A stretch of DNA of 64,000 nucleotides, taken from the NCBI GenBank assembly GCA_029975915.1, contig JARKOC010000410.1:22823-86822 (forward strand), in the 5' to 3' direction. Below are positions 17,626 through 25,314 of this stretch, in pieces. Position 1 is the stretch's first letter, and each line of letters begins with the position of its first letter. This DNA comes from Bryobacteraceae bacterium (lineage in GTDB: Bacteria; Acidobacteriota; Terriglobia; Bryobacterales; Bryobacteraceae). A model generated the notes under the pieces. The model made no database searches and was not told the origin of the DNA. It was given only the letters and a program-made list of their open reading frames with translations. Made by a program: the position numbers and the translations under genes.

Positions 17626-19595
17626 TACTTCAAGCGCGCGCCCACCGGGATGTCCTCGTGGAAACCCGCAAGCACGGCCGGGCCGCCTTCCAGAGACGCG
17701 GCGACGATCATGCCATTGCTCTCGATGCCGCGCAGTTTCCTGGGTTGCAGGTTGGCGACGATGACAACCTTTCGTCCTACTAGCTGTTCAGGCGTGTAGT
17801 ACTTTGCGATCCCGGCCACCAGAGTGCGCGGCTCCTTCTCGGCTGCGTCGACCGTCAGTTTCAGCAGCTTGTCGGCGCCTTCGACCCGCTCGGCTGCGAG
17901 CACTTTTGCGACGCGCAAATCGATCTTGGCGAAATCGTCGATGGTGATGGTGGGCGCCAGCGGCGGCACGCCCTCGGGCGCCTTCCATTCCTCCACTGCC
18001 GGCGCCGCAACTTCGGCAGGCGGCGTGGTCTTGCCCATAAGGGCATCCAGCCGGGCAACTTCCTGTTCGTCCAATTCGTGCATCCTTTCCACGGCCGTGG
18101 CCGCGTCGATTCGCGGGAAGACTGCTTCCACTACTCCAATCGTCTGGCCCGTGGGTAACTGGCCCCAATCGAGCTGATCCAGCCTGACCGACGCCAGTTC
18201 TCCTGCCATGCCGAGCATGCGCCAGATCTTCGCCGCCGAATCGGGCATCACTGGGGCCAGCAGCGCGGCGGACAAACGGACCACCTCTGCGGCGGTATAT
18301 AGGATATCGTTCAGCCTCGCCTGCGACTCATCATCTTTCTTCTTGGCCAGCACCCAGGGCTGGTACTGAACGATGGCCCGGTCGACCGCGCCAATCAGAG
18401 ACCAGAGCTGCTCCAGGGCGCGGTGGAACTGAAACTTCTCGAAATTCTCGCGGTAACCGAAGATCGTCTGGCGCCCCTCCTCGGCGATTTCGGCGATTCC
18501 CTGCGAGGTCGGGACCAACCCTCCGCGGTACTGGCGGATCATGGTCAGCGTGCGTGAAGTAAGGTTGCCCAGCCCGTTGGCTAAATCGGAGTTGGCACGG
18601 GCGACCAGGGCATCGTAGCTGAAGCTGCCATCCTGGCCGAACGGAATCTCGCGCATCAGGAAGTAGCGCATCGTGTCCGTTCCAACAACCTCGCGCAACG
18701 GCTCGGGCCGGACGACGTTGCCGCGCGATTTCGACATCTTGGCATTGTCTTTAAGAATCCAGCCGTGGGCCATGATCTGCTTCGGCAGTTCATAGCCGCC
18801 CGCCATGAGGAAGGCCGGCCAGTAGATGGCGTGAAAGCGCAAGATGTCCTTGCCGATCAAGTGAACATCGGCCGGCCAGTAATGCTCTCCCTCGACGGCG
18901 CTCATGTAGCTTGTCAGCGCGTCAAACCAGACATAGAAAACGTGGTTGCCTTCGACCGGGACCGGAATACCCCATTTGATGGATGTGCGGGTGATGGAAA
19001 GATCGTTTAAACCGCCCTTAACGAAGGAGACAATCTCGTTGAGGCGGGTTTCCGGAATCACGAAGTCCGGGTGTCTCTCATAGTGCTCTAGAAGGCGGTC
19101 CTGGAAGGCGGAGAGCTTGAAGAAATAGTTCTCCTCCGTAACCGCTTCCGTGGGGCGGCCGCAATCCGGGCAGGGATCGCCTTCGGAGGCTTCGTTCACA
19201 TACAACTCGCAACTGAAGCAGTACTGGCCGGTGTAGGAGCCCTTGTAGATGTATCCGTTGTCGATGCAACGGCGGAACAGTTCCTGAACAACGTGCCGGT
19301 GCCGCTCGCTTGACGTGCGGATAAACCGGTAGTCAATGTTGAACTTGTTCCACTGGGTCTTGAACTCGTCGGCGACCCGGCTGGCGAAATCGATGGGCGT
19401 AATGCCAACCTTTTTCGCGGCGCGCTCGACGTTCTGGCCGTGCTCGTCTGAACCAGTGACCAGCAGCGCATCATAGCCCGTCATGGAACGGTAGCGCCGG
19501 ATGGAATCGGCCACCAGCGTCGAGTAGGCAGTGCCCAGGTGAGGTGCCGAGTTGACGTAGTAGATAGGCGTCGTCAGATAGTACTTCTTGCTCAT
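17625..19595 (-). CDS. metG: Methionyl-tRNA synthetase
   Basis: Class I synthetase that charges tRNA-Met. With the ATG at 19595 the protein has 656 aa. The HIGH-type motif is PHLGTAY at 18-24, the KMSKS loop is at 286-290, and a zinc knuckle uses C126, C129, C142 and C145. The last 110 residues (from IDDFAKIDLRVAKVL) form the EMAP/Trbp111-like tRNA-binding domain that also mediates dimerisation. The ATG overlaps the larC stop by 4 nt and the stop overlaps the tatD start by 1 nt. A 28-residue upstream in-frame extension lies inside larC and is rejected. Confidence 0.97.
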   Translation of the reverse strand: MSKKYYLTTPIYYVNSAPHLGTAYSTLVADSIRRYRSMTGYDALLVTGSDEHGQNVERAAKKVGITPIDFASRVADEFKTQWNKFNIDYRFIRTSSERHRHVVQELFRRCIDNGYIYKGSYTGQYCFSCELYVNEASEGDPCPDCGRPTEAVTEENYFFKLSAFQDRLLEHYERHPDFVIPETRLNEIVSFVKGGLNDLSITRTSIKWGIPVPVEGNHVFYVWFDALTSYMSAVEGEHYWPADVHLIGKDILRFHAIYWPAFLMAGGYELPKQIMAHGWILKDNAKMSKSRGNVVRPEPLREVVGTDTMRYFLMREIPFGQDGSFSYDALVARANSDLANGLGNLTSRTLTMIRQYRGGLVPTSQGIAEIAEEGRQTIFGYRENFEKFQFHRALEQLWSLIGAVDRAIVQYQPWVLAKKKDDESQARLNDILYTAAEVVRLSAALLAPVMPDSAAKIWRMLGMAGELASVRLDQLDWGQLPTGQTIGVVEAVFPRIDAATAVERMHELDEQEVARLDALMGKTTPPAEVAAPAVEEWKAPEGVPPLAPTITIDDFAKIDLRVAKVLAAERVEGADKLLKLTVDAAEKEPRTLVAGIAKYYTPEQLVGRKVVIVANLQPRKLRGIESNGMIVAASLEGGPAVLAGFHEDIPVGARLK

Positions 19596-20746
19596 GAGCG
19601 GTCTCTTTCGTAGGCCGCCAGCGCGGCGGACATAATCTGTTTCAGCGGCAAACCCGTTTCCGATGCCAGCGTCCGGCAATCTTCAAATTCAGGCGCTGCG
19701 GTTGTTCCAGCGATCTTGATGCGGACTCGCCCATGCCCAGTCTCGACCTCGACCCAGTGTCTTTCGGCGACCATCCGCTCGGCCAGCGCAAAGCGCACGC
19801 CGATCGTGGACGTTTCGTTCATCAGGATGCGGCAAAGAGCGTCGCGGTCCTCCGGCTTGGCGATGACCTGAACCAGTATGCCTGGCCGCTGTTTCTTCAT
19901 AAAGACAGGCTGAAGAGTAACGTCCAGGGCGCCTGCGGCAAACAACCGCTCCATGGCGTAGCCGAGAACTTCAGGCGTCGAATCGTCGATGTTGGCTTCG
20001 ATGACCGAGACCGAGACCGTCTCGGCTGCTGTCGAAGTCTCTCCCACGATCAGGCGCAGAACGTTGGCTTGGCCAGGGAATTCCTTTGTGCCCGCGCCGA
20101 AGCCGGTGGACGAGATCGTCATCGCAGGCATCGGTCCGAATCCCTGTGAAAGGGCAGCCATTAGAGCCGCGCCGGTTGGCGTGGTGAGCTCAGTTTCCGG
20201 ACCGCTCGCATAGACAGGTTTGCCCTTGAGAAGCAATGCCGTCGCCGGGGCGGGCACGGGCATCACGCCGTGGTCGGCGACGACCGTGCCGGAGCCGGTG
20301 TTGATTGGCGAGCAATAGACGGCTTCGATGCCCAGCAGGTTCAGACCGAGACACGCTCCCACGATGTCGCAGATGGAATCGACCGCTCCGACTTCGTGGA
20401 AGTGCACCTTGTCGACCGGGGTCCCGTGAACTGTTGCCTCGGCTTCGCCGAGAACCTCGAAGACCCGGATGGCATCCCGCTTGGCGCAAGCAGGCAAGTC
20501 AGCGGCCTCGATCATCTTGACGATATGCGGCAAGTGGCGGTGCTTTTTCTGGTCCTCATGCTCCACGGTGAAGCGGGTCGACAAGATGCCCTTCATCTTC
20601 ACGCGCTCAACCACGAAACTCGCGCCGGTTCCAAGGGAATCCAGTCCGCGGACGAGCGCATCGGCGTCCGCACCGGCGTCGATGAGGGCGGCCACGGCCA
20701 TGTCGCCGGCGATGCCGGAAAATGCGTCGAAAAATGCGATTTTCAT
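19592..20746 (-). CDS. larC: Nickel pincer cofactor cyclometallase LarC
   Basis: LarC inserts nickel into the pyridinium dithiocarboxylic mononucleotide to finish the nickel-pincer cofactor of lactate racemase-type enzymes. The start MKIAFFDAFSGIAGDM is the family's usual opening. HFHEVGAVDSICDIVG and CSPINTGSGTVVADHGVMPVPAPAT are its strongest motifs; the C-terminal domain starts near VSVIEANIDDSTPEVLGYA and includes MKKQRPGILV. It is a single full-length ORF (384 aa), unlike species where larC is split by a programmed frameshift. No larA, larB or larE lies in the window. It overlaps both neighbours by 4 nt. Confidence 0.93.
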   Translation of the reverse strand: MKIAFFDAFSGIAGDMAVAALIDAGADADALVRGLDSLGTGASFVVERVKMKGILSTRFTVEHEDQKKHRHLPHIVKMIEAADLPACAKRDAIRVFEVLGEAEATVHGTPVDKVHFHEVGAVDSICDIVGACLGLNLLGIEAVYCSPINTGSGTVVADHGVMPVPAPATALLLKGKPVYASGPETELTTPTGAALMAALSQGFGPMPAMTISSTGFGAGTKEFPGQANVLRLIVGETSTAAETVSVSVIEANIDDSTPEVLGYAMERLFAAGALDVTLQPVFMKKQRPGILVQVIAKPEDRDALCRILMNETSTIGVRFALAERMVAERHWVEVETGHGRVRIKIAGTTAAPEFEDCRTLASETGLPLKQIMSAALAAYERDRS

Positions 20747-21456
20747 GAGATGAGTTGAGGCAGGATCTCGCCCGCCTTGCCCCGGAGAGAGAGGCCAGCC
20801 ACGCCGCTCAGTGGGGTATCTTCCATATTGATTTCGATGATTCTCGCGCCGGCTTGGGCCGCCATAGGAATGAGCGCGGCGGCGGGGTAAACCTGGGCGC
20901 TTGTGCCAACAACGATGAACAGGTCGCAGGTCTTGGCAGCGCGCTCGGCGGATATCCATTCAGAGGCCGGGAGGGGTTCGCCGAACCAGACAACGCCGGG
21001 GCGGACAAGCGCGCCGCACCCGCAGCGCGGCGGGATTTCGGGCAGCGGCACACGCTCGTCCGTGGTCTCGGCGCAGCATTCTGTGCAGCGGACGCGCCAG
21101 ATACTGCCGTGGAGGCGATGAACGCGGCGGCTGCCGGCACGCTCGTGGAGACCATCGACATTCTGGGTGATGAGGGTGAATTCCGGGGAGCGGTCCTCGA
21201 GCGCGGCAAGGGCGCTGTGGCCAGGATTTGGGTCAACTCTGGCAATGAGCGATCGCCGCCAGTCGTACCACTCCCAGACGAGCTTCGGGTCGCGTGCGAA
21301 TGCCCCTTGGGTGGCAAGTTCCTCGGGGCGAAAGGTCCGCCACAGACCGCCTGGGCCGCGAAAAGTGGGCACTCCGCTCTCGGCGGAGACGCCCGCTCCT
21401 GTGAGCACGGCGATGCGCCGCGCCTCGCTAAGCCACTGCTTTGCCTGGGGGATCAA
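20743..21456 (-). CDS. cobB: NAD-dependent deacylase, sirtuin (CobB-like)
   Basis: Sirtuin of 237 aa that removes acyl groups from lysines with NAD. GAGVSAESGVPTFRG (20-34) binds NAD; TQNVDGLHERAG leads to the catalytic H116 in LHGS; zinc ligands are C124, C127, C145 and C147, the last pair in a tight C-x-C rather than C-x2-C. Y64 and R67 in WYDWRR match the Tyr/Arg pair of SIRT5-type (class III) enzymes that prefer succinyl or malonyl lysine. The start is a TTG (21456) overlapping the ACT gene stop; an ATG nearby is in another frame. It overlaps larC by 4 nt. Confidence 0.93.
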   Translation of the reverse strand: MIPQAKQWLSEARRIAVLTGAGVSAESGVPTFRGPGGLWRTFRPEELATQGAFARDPKLVWEWYDWRRSLIARVDPNPGHSALAALEDRSPEFTLITQNVDGLHERAGSRRVHRLHGSIWRVRCTECCAETTDERVPLPEIPPRCGCGALVRPGVVWFGEPLPASEWISAERAAKTCDLFIVVGTSAQVYPAAALIPMAAQAGARIIEINMEDTPLSGVAGLSLRGKAGEILPQLIS

Positions 21457-21836
21457 ATTTCATTATGACCCGCGGCGGCGAGCGCCTGCTTGGCTTTCTC
21501 TAGATGTTCGCCCGGGATCAACACCCAATCCGTGTCGAACGTGGATATCGCAAAGATGGGGACACCGGCGGCGGCCAGCGGGTTGAGGATGCTGGCGAGG
21601 ATGCCGGTCATTTGGAAATCGAAAGGCCCGGCAAGTTCGATTTGCCGCCAACCGCCCTGACTCTTGACGCCAGGAGGTACCAGCGCTTCCTCGCAGACGA
21701 TGGACAACTCGGCTGGAGTACGAGTTATGGAAGACCATCCTCGGTCCGGCAACCAGGCGGGGATCGGAACAGCGGGGTCGAGGCGGCAAACCGCGAGATG
21801 GCCGGGCCGGACACGGTAGTAGAGGCGGTGAGTCAT
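21453..21836 (-). CDS. ACT domain-containing protein
   Basis: The ATG at 21836 overlaps the stop of the upstream gene by 4 nt and gives 127 aa; a 34-codon in-frame extension inside that gene is rejected. Two ACT-like halves are visible: CRLDPAVPIPAWLP with SITRTPAELSIVCEE, then WRQIELAGPFDFQMTGILASILNPLAAAGVPIFAISTFDTDWVLIPGEHLEKAKQAL condensed here as a GILASILNPL helix and a FDTDWVLIP strand. This matches the two-ACT, CASTOR-like bacterial family, presumed amino-acid sensors. Ligand unknown. The operon partner metG hints at amino-acid links, nothing more. Confidence 0.85.
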   Translation of the reverse strand: MTHRLYYRVRPGHLAVCRLDPAVPIPAWLPDRGWSSITRTPAELSIVCEEALVPPGVKSQGGWRQIELAGPFDFQMTGILASILNPLAAAGVPIFAISTFDTDWVLIPGEHLEKAKQALAAAGHNEI

Positions 21837-22705
21837 TCGGCCTTGGCAACCTTCGAGAGCCCGTACCGAGAGTCCATGTACTCCCGCCAGCCATCGGGCA
21901 TTTGCATCGCTTGAGTCAACCTGAACACCTGCTGCCAACTCTTCGACAGAAAGGCGATGCCGTCTTGCCGGGCCTTTATCGCGAAGTCATCCATCTCGGC
22001 CTGATACGCGCGGGCGTCACGGTCATTGACGTCGTACCAGAGGTGAATGAGGGCGAAGTTCGAGCGGCCGAAGTTCTTGCGCATCACCATCAATTGGCGG
22101 ATCAACTGCGAGGCGTGGATGAAACGCGGCGCGGACTCGCTGTGGCCGTCGAGAGAACGGGCGATGCGTTGCATGCGGGGCCAGCCGTCGAGCAGGTCCT
22201 TGCGTTCGGCATAGGCCCGGGTGAGCCCTGGGCGCGGCTTGCCGTCATAGGCTTCGCAGAACTTCGCCTCGATGCCATACATGTAGCCGTCGCCTTTGAC
22301 GGAAACCAGCATCACATCGACCGACGGCGCCTCGGTTCGTTTCACCGATAGGGGGACCCGAACGTCGTACCAGGCGCGCAACGGACGGTCTTCGTCAAAA
22401 CCGAGCGCCTGGGCGAGCGACTCGATACCTCCGCCTCGCCAGGCCTCCATGAAGTTCAGGCACAGCGCCATGGATGACGCAAGCGAGTAAACATGGCCCG
22501 TTGTGCCATCGGGCGGATTGAGTTCCCCGCCAGAACCTCGCATGAGCTGAGTTTTCGCTTCTTCAGGCAGTGGGACGCGGAAGTTGTCATCGAGGTTGAC
22601 GACCTGGAGCAGTGCCTCGCCCGTCCGCTCGTCGTGGCGGGTCTCTATGCCGTGGGCCTGGGCCCAGTCGAGTTGTCGTTTTTCGAGTCTGCGGCGGAGT
22701 TTCAT
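21833..22705 (-). CDS. PD-(D/E)xK nuclease-like protein, unknown function
   Basis: A 290-aa protein with no signal peptide that I place only by motif: D130 in PSVDVMLVS, then E146-x-K148 in YGIEAKFCEAY, the spacing and strand pattern of a PD-(D/E)xK endonuclease core. Downstream helices include LIRQLMVMRKNFG, and FALIHLWYDVND is a later strand. An N-terminal basic helix (KLRRRLEKRQLDW) may bind nucleic acid. It resembles restriction-endonuclease-like orphan proteins, but no methyltransferase is nearby. It heads a housekeeping operon of overlapping genes, which argues for a cellular rather than a defence role. Confidence 0.7.
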   Translation of the reverse strand: MKLRRRLEKRQLDWAQAHGIETRHDERTGEALLQVVNLDDNFRVPLPEEAKTQLMRGSGGELNPPDGTTGHVYSLASSMALCLNFMEAWRGGGIESLAQALGFDEDRPLRAWYDVRVPLSVKRTEAPSVDVMLVSVKGDGYMYGIEAKFCEAYDGKPRPGLTRAYAERKDLLDGWPRMQRIARSLDGHSESAPRFIHASQLIRQLMVMRKNFGRSNFALIHLWYDVNDRDARAYQAEMDDFAIKARQDGIAFLSKSWQQVFRLTQAMQMPDGWREYMDSRYGLSKVAKAE

Positions 22706-22835
22706 GTGTGCCGAGAGTAGCGTAGCAGATTAGGCCGGGCGGCAATTCGCGTGCCCATCGCCTTCCAGGGCCGCTGCGCGAAAGGCCCATAATCCGCGCT
22801 CCGAGACCAAACTTCGATAGAATCTCAAGACAGTC

Positions 22836-24101
22836 ATGCCCGAAAACCGCCCGACCCGTACGCGCTGGATCGTCCTGGCGATTCTCTTCCTAATCACCAC
22901 GAACAATTATCTGGACCGCATCATTCTGGGCATCCTCAGTCCGGTAATCCTCGAAGACCTGGGCATGTCGAAGATGGAGTACGGCTATATCAACAGCGCC
23001 TTCCAGTTCACCTACGCGATCGGCTTCCTTGTCATGGGCAAGATGATTGACCGGGTCGGTACGCGCCGCGGCTACTCTATTGCCATCTTCCTGTGGAGCA
23101 TCGCGGCTGGCCTTCATGCTCTGTCCCGCAGCGCGATTTCGCTCGGATTCTGGCGTGGCGTACTGGGCTTGGGGGAATCGGGCAACTTCCCGGCAGCGAT
23201 CAAGGCAGTCACCGAGTGGTTCCCCAAGAAGGACCGCGCCTTCGCCACGGGTATCTTCAACGCCGGCACCAACGTCGCCACCATGATCGGTCCGCCCGTC
23301 TTCGTTTGGATGAACTCCCATTTCGGATGGCGTGATTGCTTCCTGATTACTGCCGCCACCGGTATCATCTGTCTCTCATTGTGGTGGTGGTACTACCGCG
23401 TCCCATCCGAGCACAAGTCGGTTAACGCAGAAGAACTGGCCTACATTCATTCAGATCCGGACGAAAAGGTGGAGGCCAGGATGGGCTGGATCGAAGCTCT
23501 CGGCCACAGGCAAACTTACGGCTTCGCGTTGGGCAAGTTCTTCAGTGACCCTGTCTGGTGGTTCTATCTGACCTGGCTGACTCTCTACTTTAAGGAAGAA
23601 CGCGGACTTAGCCTCGAGCAAATCGGCTGGGCCTTGCCTTTCATCTACTTGATGGCCGATTTCGGCAGCGTGGCAGGTGGTTGGGTTTCCGGCTTCCTCA
23701 TGCGCCGCGGCTGGTCGAACGTCAAAGCCCGCAAGACGACCATGGCGTTCTTTGCCCTATGCATGCCGGTGGCCGCTACCTGCGTGATTCAGCCCAATAT
23801 CTTCGCCGCAATCGCCCTCATCAGCCTCGCCACGGCCGCGCACCAGGGATGGTCCGCAAATCTGTATACGACAGTCTCCGACGTCTTTCCGAAGTCCGCA
23901 GTGGCCTCCGTCACCGGCATTGGGGGATTCATGGGCGGCATGGGCGGGGTCATTTTCACCGCATTGCTGCCCGCCTATTTGGTGACCCATTTCGGGTACA
24001 AGCCGGTCTTCGTCATTATGGGCGCCTTCCATTTGGTCGCATTCACTTGCATGCACTTATTCATGGGAAGGATGCAGAAGATCCAGACCAAACCGGTCTA
24101 G
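22836..24101 (+). CDS. MFS transporter, anion:cation symporter (ExuT/hexuronate-like) family
   Basis: A 421-aa, 12-segment transporter. The start of TM1 carries NNYLDRIILG, the ACS-family Asp-Arg signature; the loop 2-3 motif is GKMIDRVGTRRG; TM4 has RGVLGLGESGNFPAAIKAVTEWFPKKDRA condensed as RGVLGLGE-GNFPAAIK, highly characteristic of hexuronate, galactonate and glucarate carriers. NAGTNVATMIGPP follows. Substrate is probably a sugar acid taken up with protons. A TAGAAT -10 box lies at about 22822, 14 nt before the ATG, implying a very short leader. The stop shares a CTAG with that of the convergent gene. Confidence 0.93.
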   Translation: MPENRPTRTRWIVLAILFLITTNNYLDRIILGILSPVILEDLGMSKMEYGYINSAFQFTYAIGFLVMGKMIDRVGTRRGYSIAIFLWSIAAGLHALSRSAISLGFWRGVLGLGESGNFPAAIKAVTEWFPKKDRAFATGIFNAGTNVATMIGPPVFVWMNSHFGWRDCFLITAATGIICLSLWWWYYRVPSEHKSVNAEELAYIHSDPDEKVEARMGWIEALGHRQTYGFALGKFFSDPVWWFYLTWLTLYFKEERGLSLEQIGWALPFIYLMADFGSVAGGWVSGFLMRRGWSNVKARKTTMAFFALCMPVAATCVIQPNIFAAIALISLATAAHQGWSANLYTTVSDVFPKSAVASVTGIGGFMGGMGGVIFTALLPAYLVTHFGYKPVFVIMGAFHLVAFTCMHLFMGRMQKIQTKPV

Positions 24102-24508
24102 CCGCCATCCGCCTCACCCCGGCCTAACGGCCGGAGGCATTCAAACTCGACCCATCCGGCCTTGCCAGTCTTGGGCCCGCTCAGGACCTCGATCCGCCGC
24201 TTGGACCCCGATTCACCCGTCACCCTGAGGCGCGCCCCGACTTCGATTGCGAATGCCTTCCCATCAGCCTCTGCCTTGCGCAGAAACGCCTCGTCTCCCT
24301 TCGCCGTGGCGGCGTGAAGTTCGTAAGTCATTCCGGCGTCGGTTGCAGCCCACACTCGCGGCGTCCCATGCCCTTCCGCCACCGCAGTCTCACCCGGCCG
24401 GACGACATGGTCCAATTTGGTCTCCGGCTTCAGATTCCAATAACGGCCAATCATCCAAGCGACGAAAAATACTCCTAGAACGACTCCCACCACCTTGACT
24501 TTGCCCAT
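24098..24508 (-). CDS. Membrane-anchored SH3-like protein (136 aa)
   Basis: The ATG at 24508 has a GGAGG eight bases upstream and starts a single membrane anchor (KVVGVVLGVFFVAWMIG). The exposed part is basic and beta-rich, with GARLRVTGESGSKRRIEVLSGPKTGKAGWVEFECLRPL at the end; the closing KAGWVEF strand is a common last strand of bacterial SH3-like domains, here unassigned by search. A longer in-frame reading into the fmdB region is rejected since fmdB is real on the other strand. The gene converges on the MFS transporter with overlapping stop codons. Function unknown. Confidence 0.72.
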   Translation of the reverse strand: MGKVKVVGVVLGVFFVAWMIGRYWNLKPETKLDHVVRPGETAVAEGHGTPRVWAATDAGMTYELHAATAKGDEAFLRKAEADGKAFAIEVGARLRVTGESGSKRRIEVLSGPKTGKAGWVEFECLRPLGRGEADGG

Positions 24509-24610
24509 GCCACAAGCCTCCGGCTCAGTCTTATCCCAAAACGGCCGGCAAATCAACGCCGATCCGGTATCGCCGGCGTCACCGGGAACCGTCGAATGCA
24601 TCTCGTACAA

Positions 24611-24616
24611 TAGAAT
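24611..24616 (+). promoter_or_regulatory. -10 box of the fmdB gene
   Basis: TAGAAT ends 5 nt before the ATG at 24622, so transcription would begin at or next to the start codon. No ribosome binding site is present. No clear -35 is seen. Confidence 0.45.
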
Positions 24617-24621
24617 TAGCC

Positions 24622-24819
24622 ATGCCAATGTACGAGTACCGATGTGAGAACTGCGGGCGGCTCTACGAACAACTGCGGCGCATGTCGGAGGCTGACCAGG
24701 GCCTGCGCTGCCCGCATTGCCAGTCGGAGAACGTCCACCGCCAGGTCTCGGCATGCTCCGTCCGTGCGACTGGCGGCGGCGGTTGTGGCCCCGGTTCCGG
24801 CGGCCGCGGCTTTACTTGA
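24622..24819 (+). CDS. FmdB family zinc ribbon protein
   Basis: A 65-aa protein with the family's fixed pattern: MPMYEYRCENCGRLYEQL at the start, then LRCPHCQSENVHR, giving two C-x2-C pairs for one zinc, followed by a Ser/Gly-rich tail (CSVRATGGGGCGPGSGGRG) with extra Cys. FmdB proteins are proposed regulators but their role is not settled. The gene appears to be leaderless, with TAGAAT just upstream. Confidence 0.92.
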   Translation: MPMYEYRCENCGRLYEQLRRMSEADQGLRCPHCQSENVHRQVSACSVRATGGGGCGPGSGGRGFT

Positions 24820-25314
24820 GCGGCCTGACCGTCGCCGGCCCGTCGGGCCGGCCCCATCATTCTTCTTCAGCCCCCGCGGCGGTCAAATTCAGTGGCCCTA
24901 CGCTTGCCAACTACACCTGCTCAGTACATTCCTTCCCCCCAACTCCAAGTTTTCCTCAAACATCCCTAATGTTCCCCCCCGATTGTCTCGATTAGACGAA
25001 TAACCAGAACATGAGCTAGATAGAATTCTCGACCAGCCCGGCCTCGTTGCCGGGCGGACCGAACAGCACGGCGAGTCCAGAACAGACCATAACCCTTTCA
25101 GGGGTCTCGCCTGCTGACATGACTGGATGGCATGGCGGCCGGGTTCGCCGTAACAGTAGGGCGTGGCCGGTCAACAGACTGCGGCCGAATGGCCGATAGG
25201 GAATGGAAGCGGCCCAGCGCGGCTGGACGGGCGGAACCGATTGGCCCTTGGCCAACAGTGGCGAGGGGTCGAGCCCATAGCGAAAGCCCGCGCCGGGTGG
25301 GAGGTAGAGGATAG
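24820..25314. other. 495-bp gene-free region before the chemosensory operon, with several hairpins
   Basis: No credible ORF on either strand. Hairpins seen: GCCGGCCC/GGGCCGGC (24834-24852, 3-nt loop, followed by a T-rich but broken tract, possibly the fmdB terminator); GCCCGGC/GCCGGGC (25036-25055); CGGCC-GAAT-GGCCG (25182-25195); TTGGCC-CTT-GGCCAA (25241-25255). The 24890-25020 part is pyrimidine-rich with two runs of six to seven C and is less GC-rich than its surroundings. TAGAAT at 25021-25026 could be a -10 box. Long leader or regulatory region of the Chp operon. Confidence 0.5.

Noticed and set aside
24820..25314. c-di-GMP riboswitch before the Chp operon
   Set aside because: Hairpins exist but the conserved GEMM core bases are not present.
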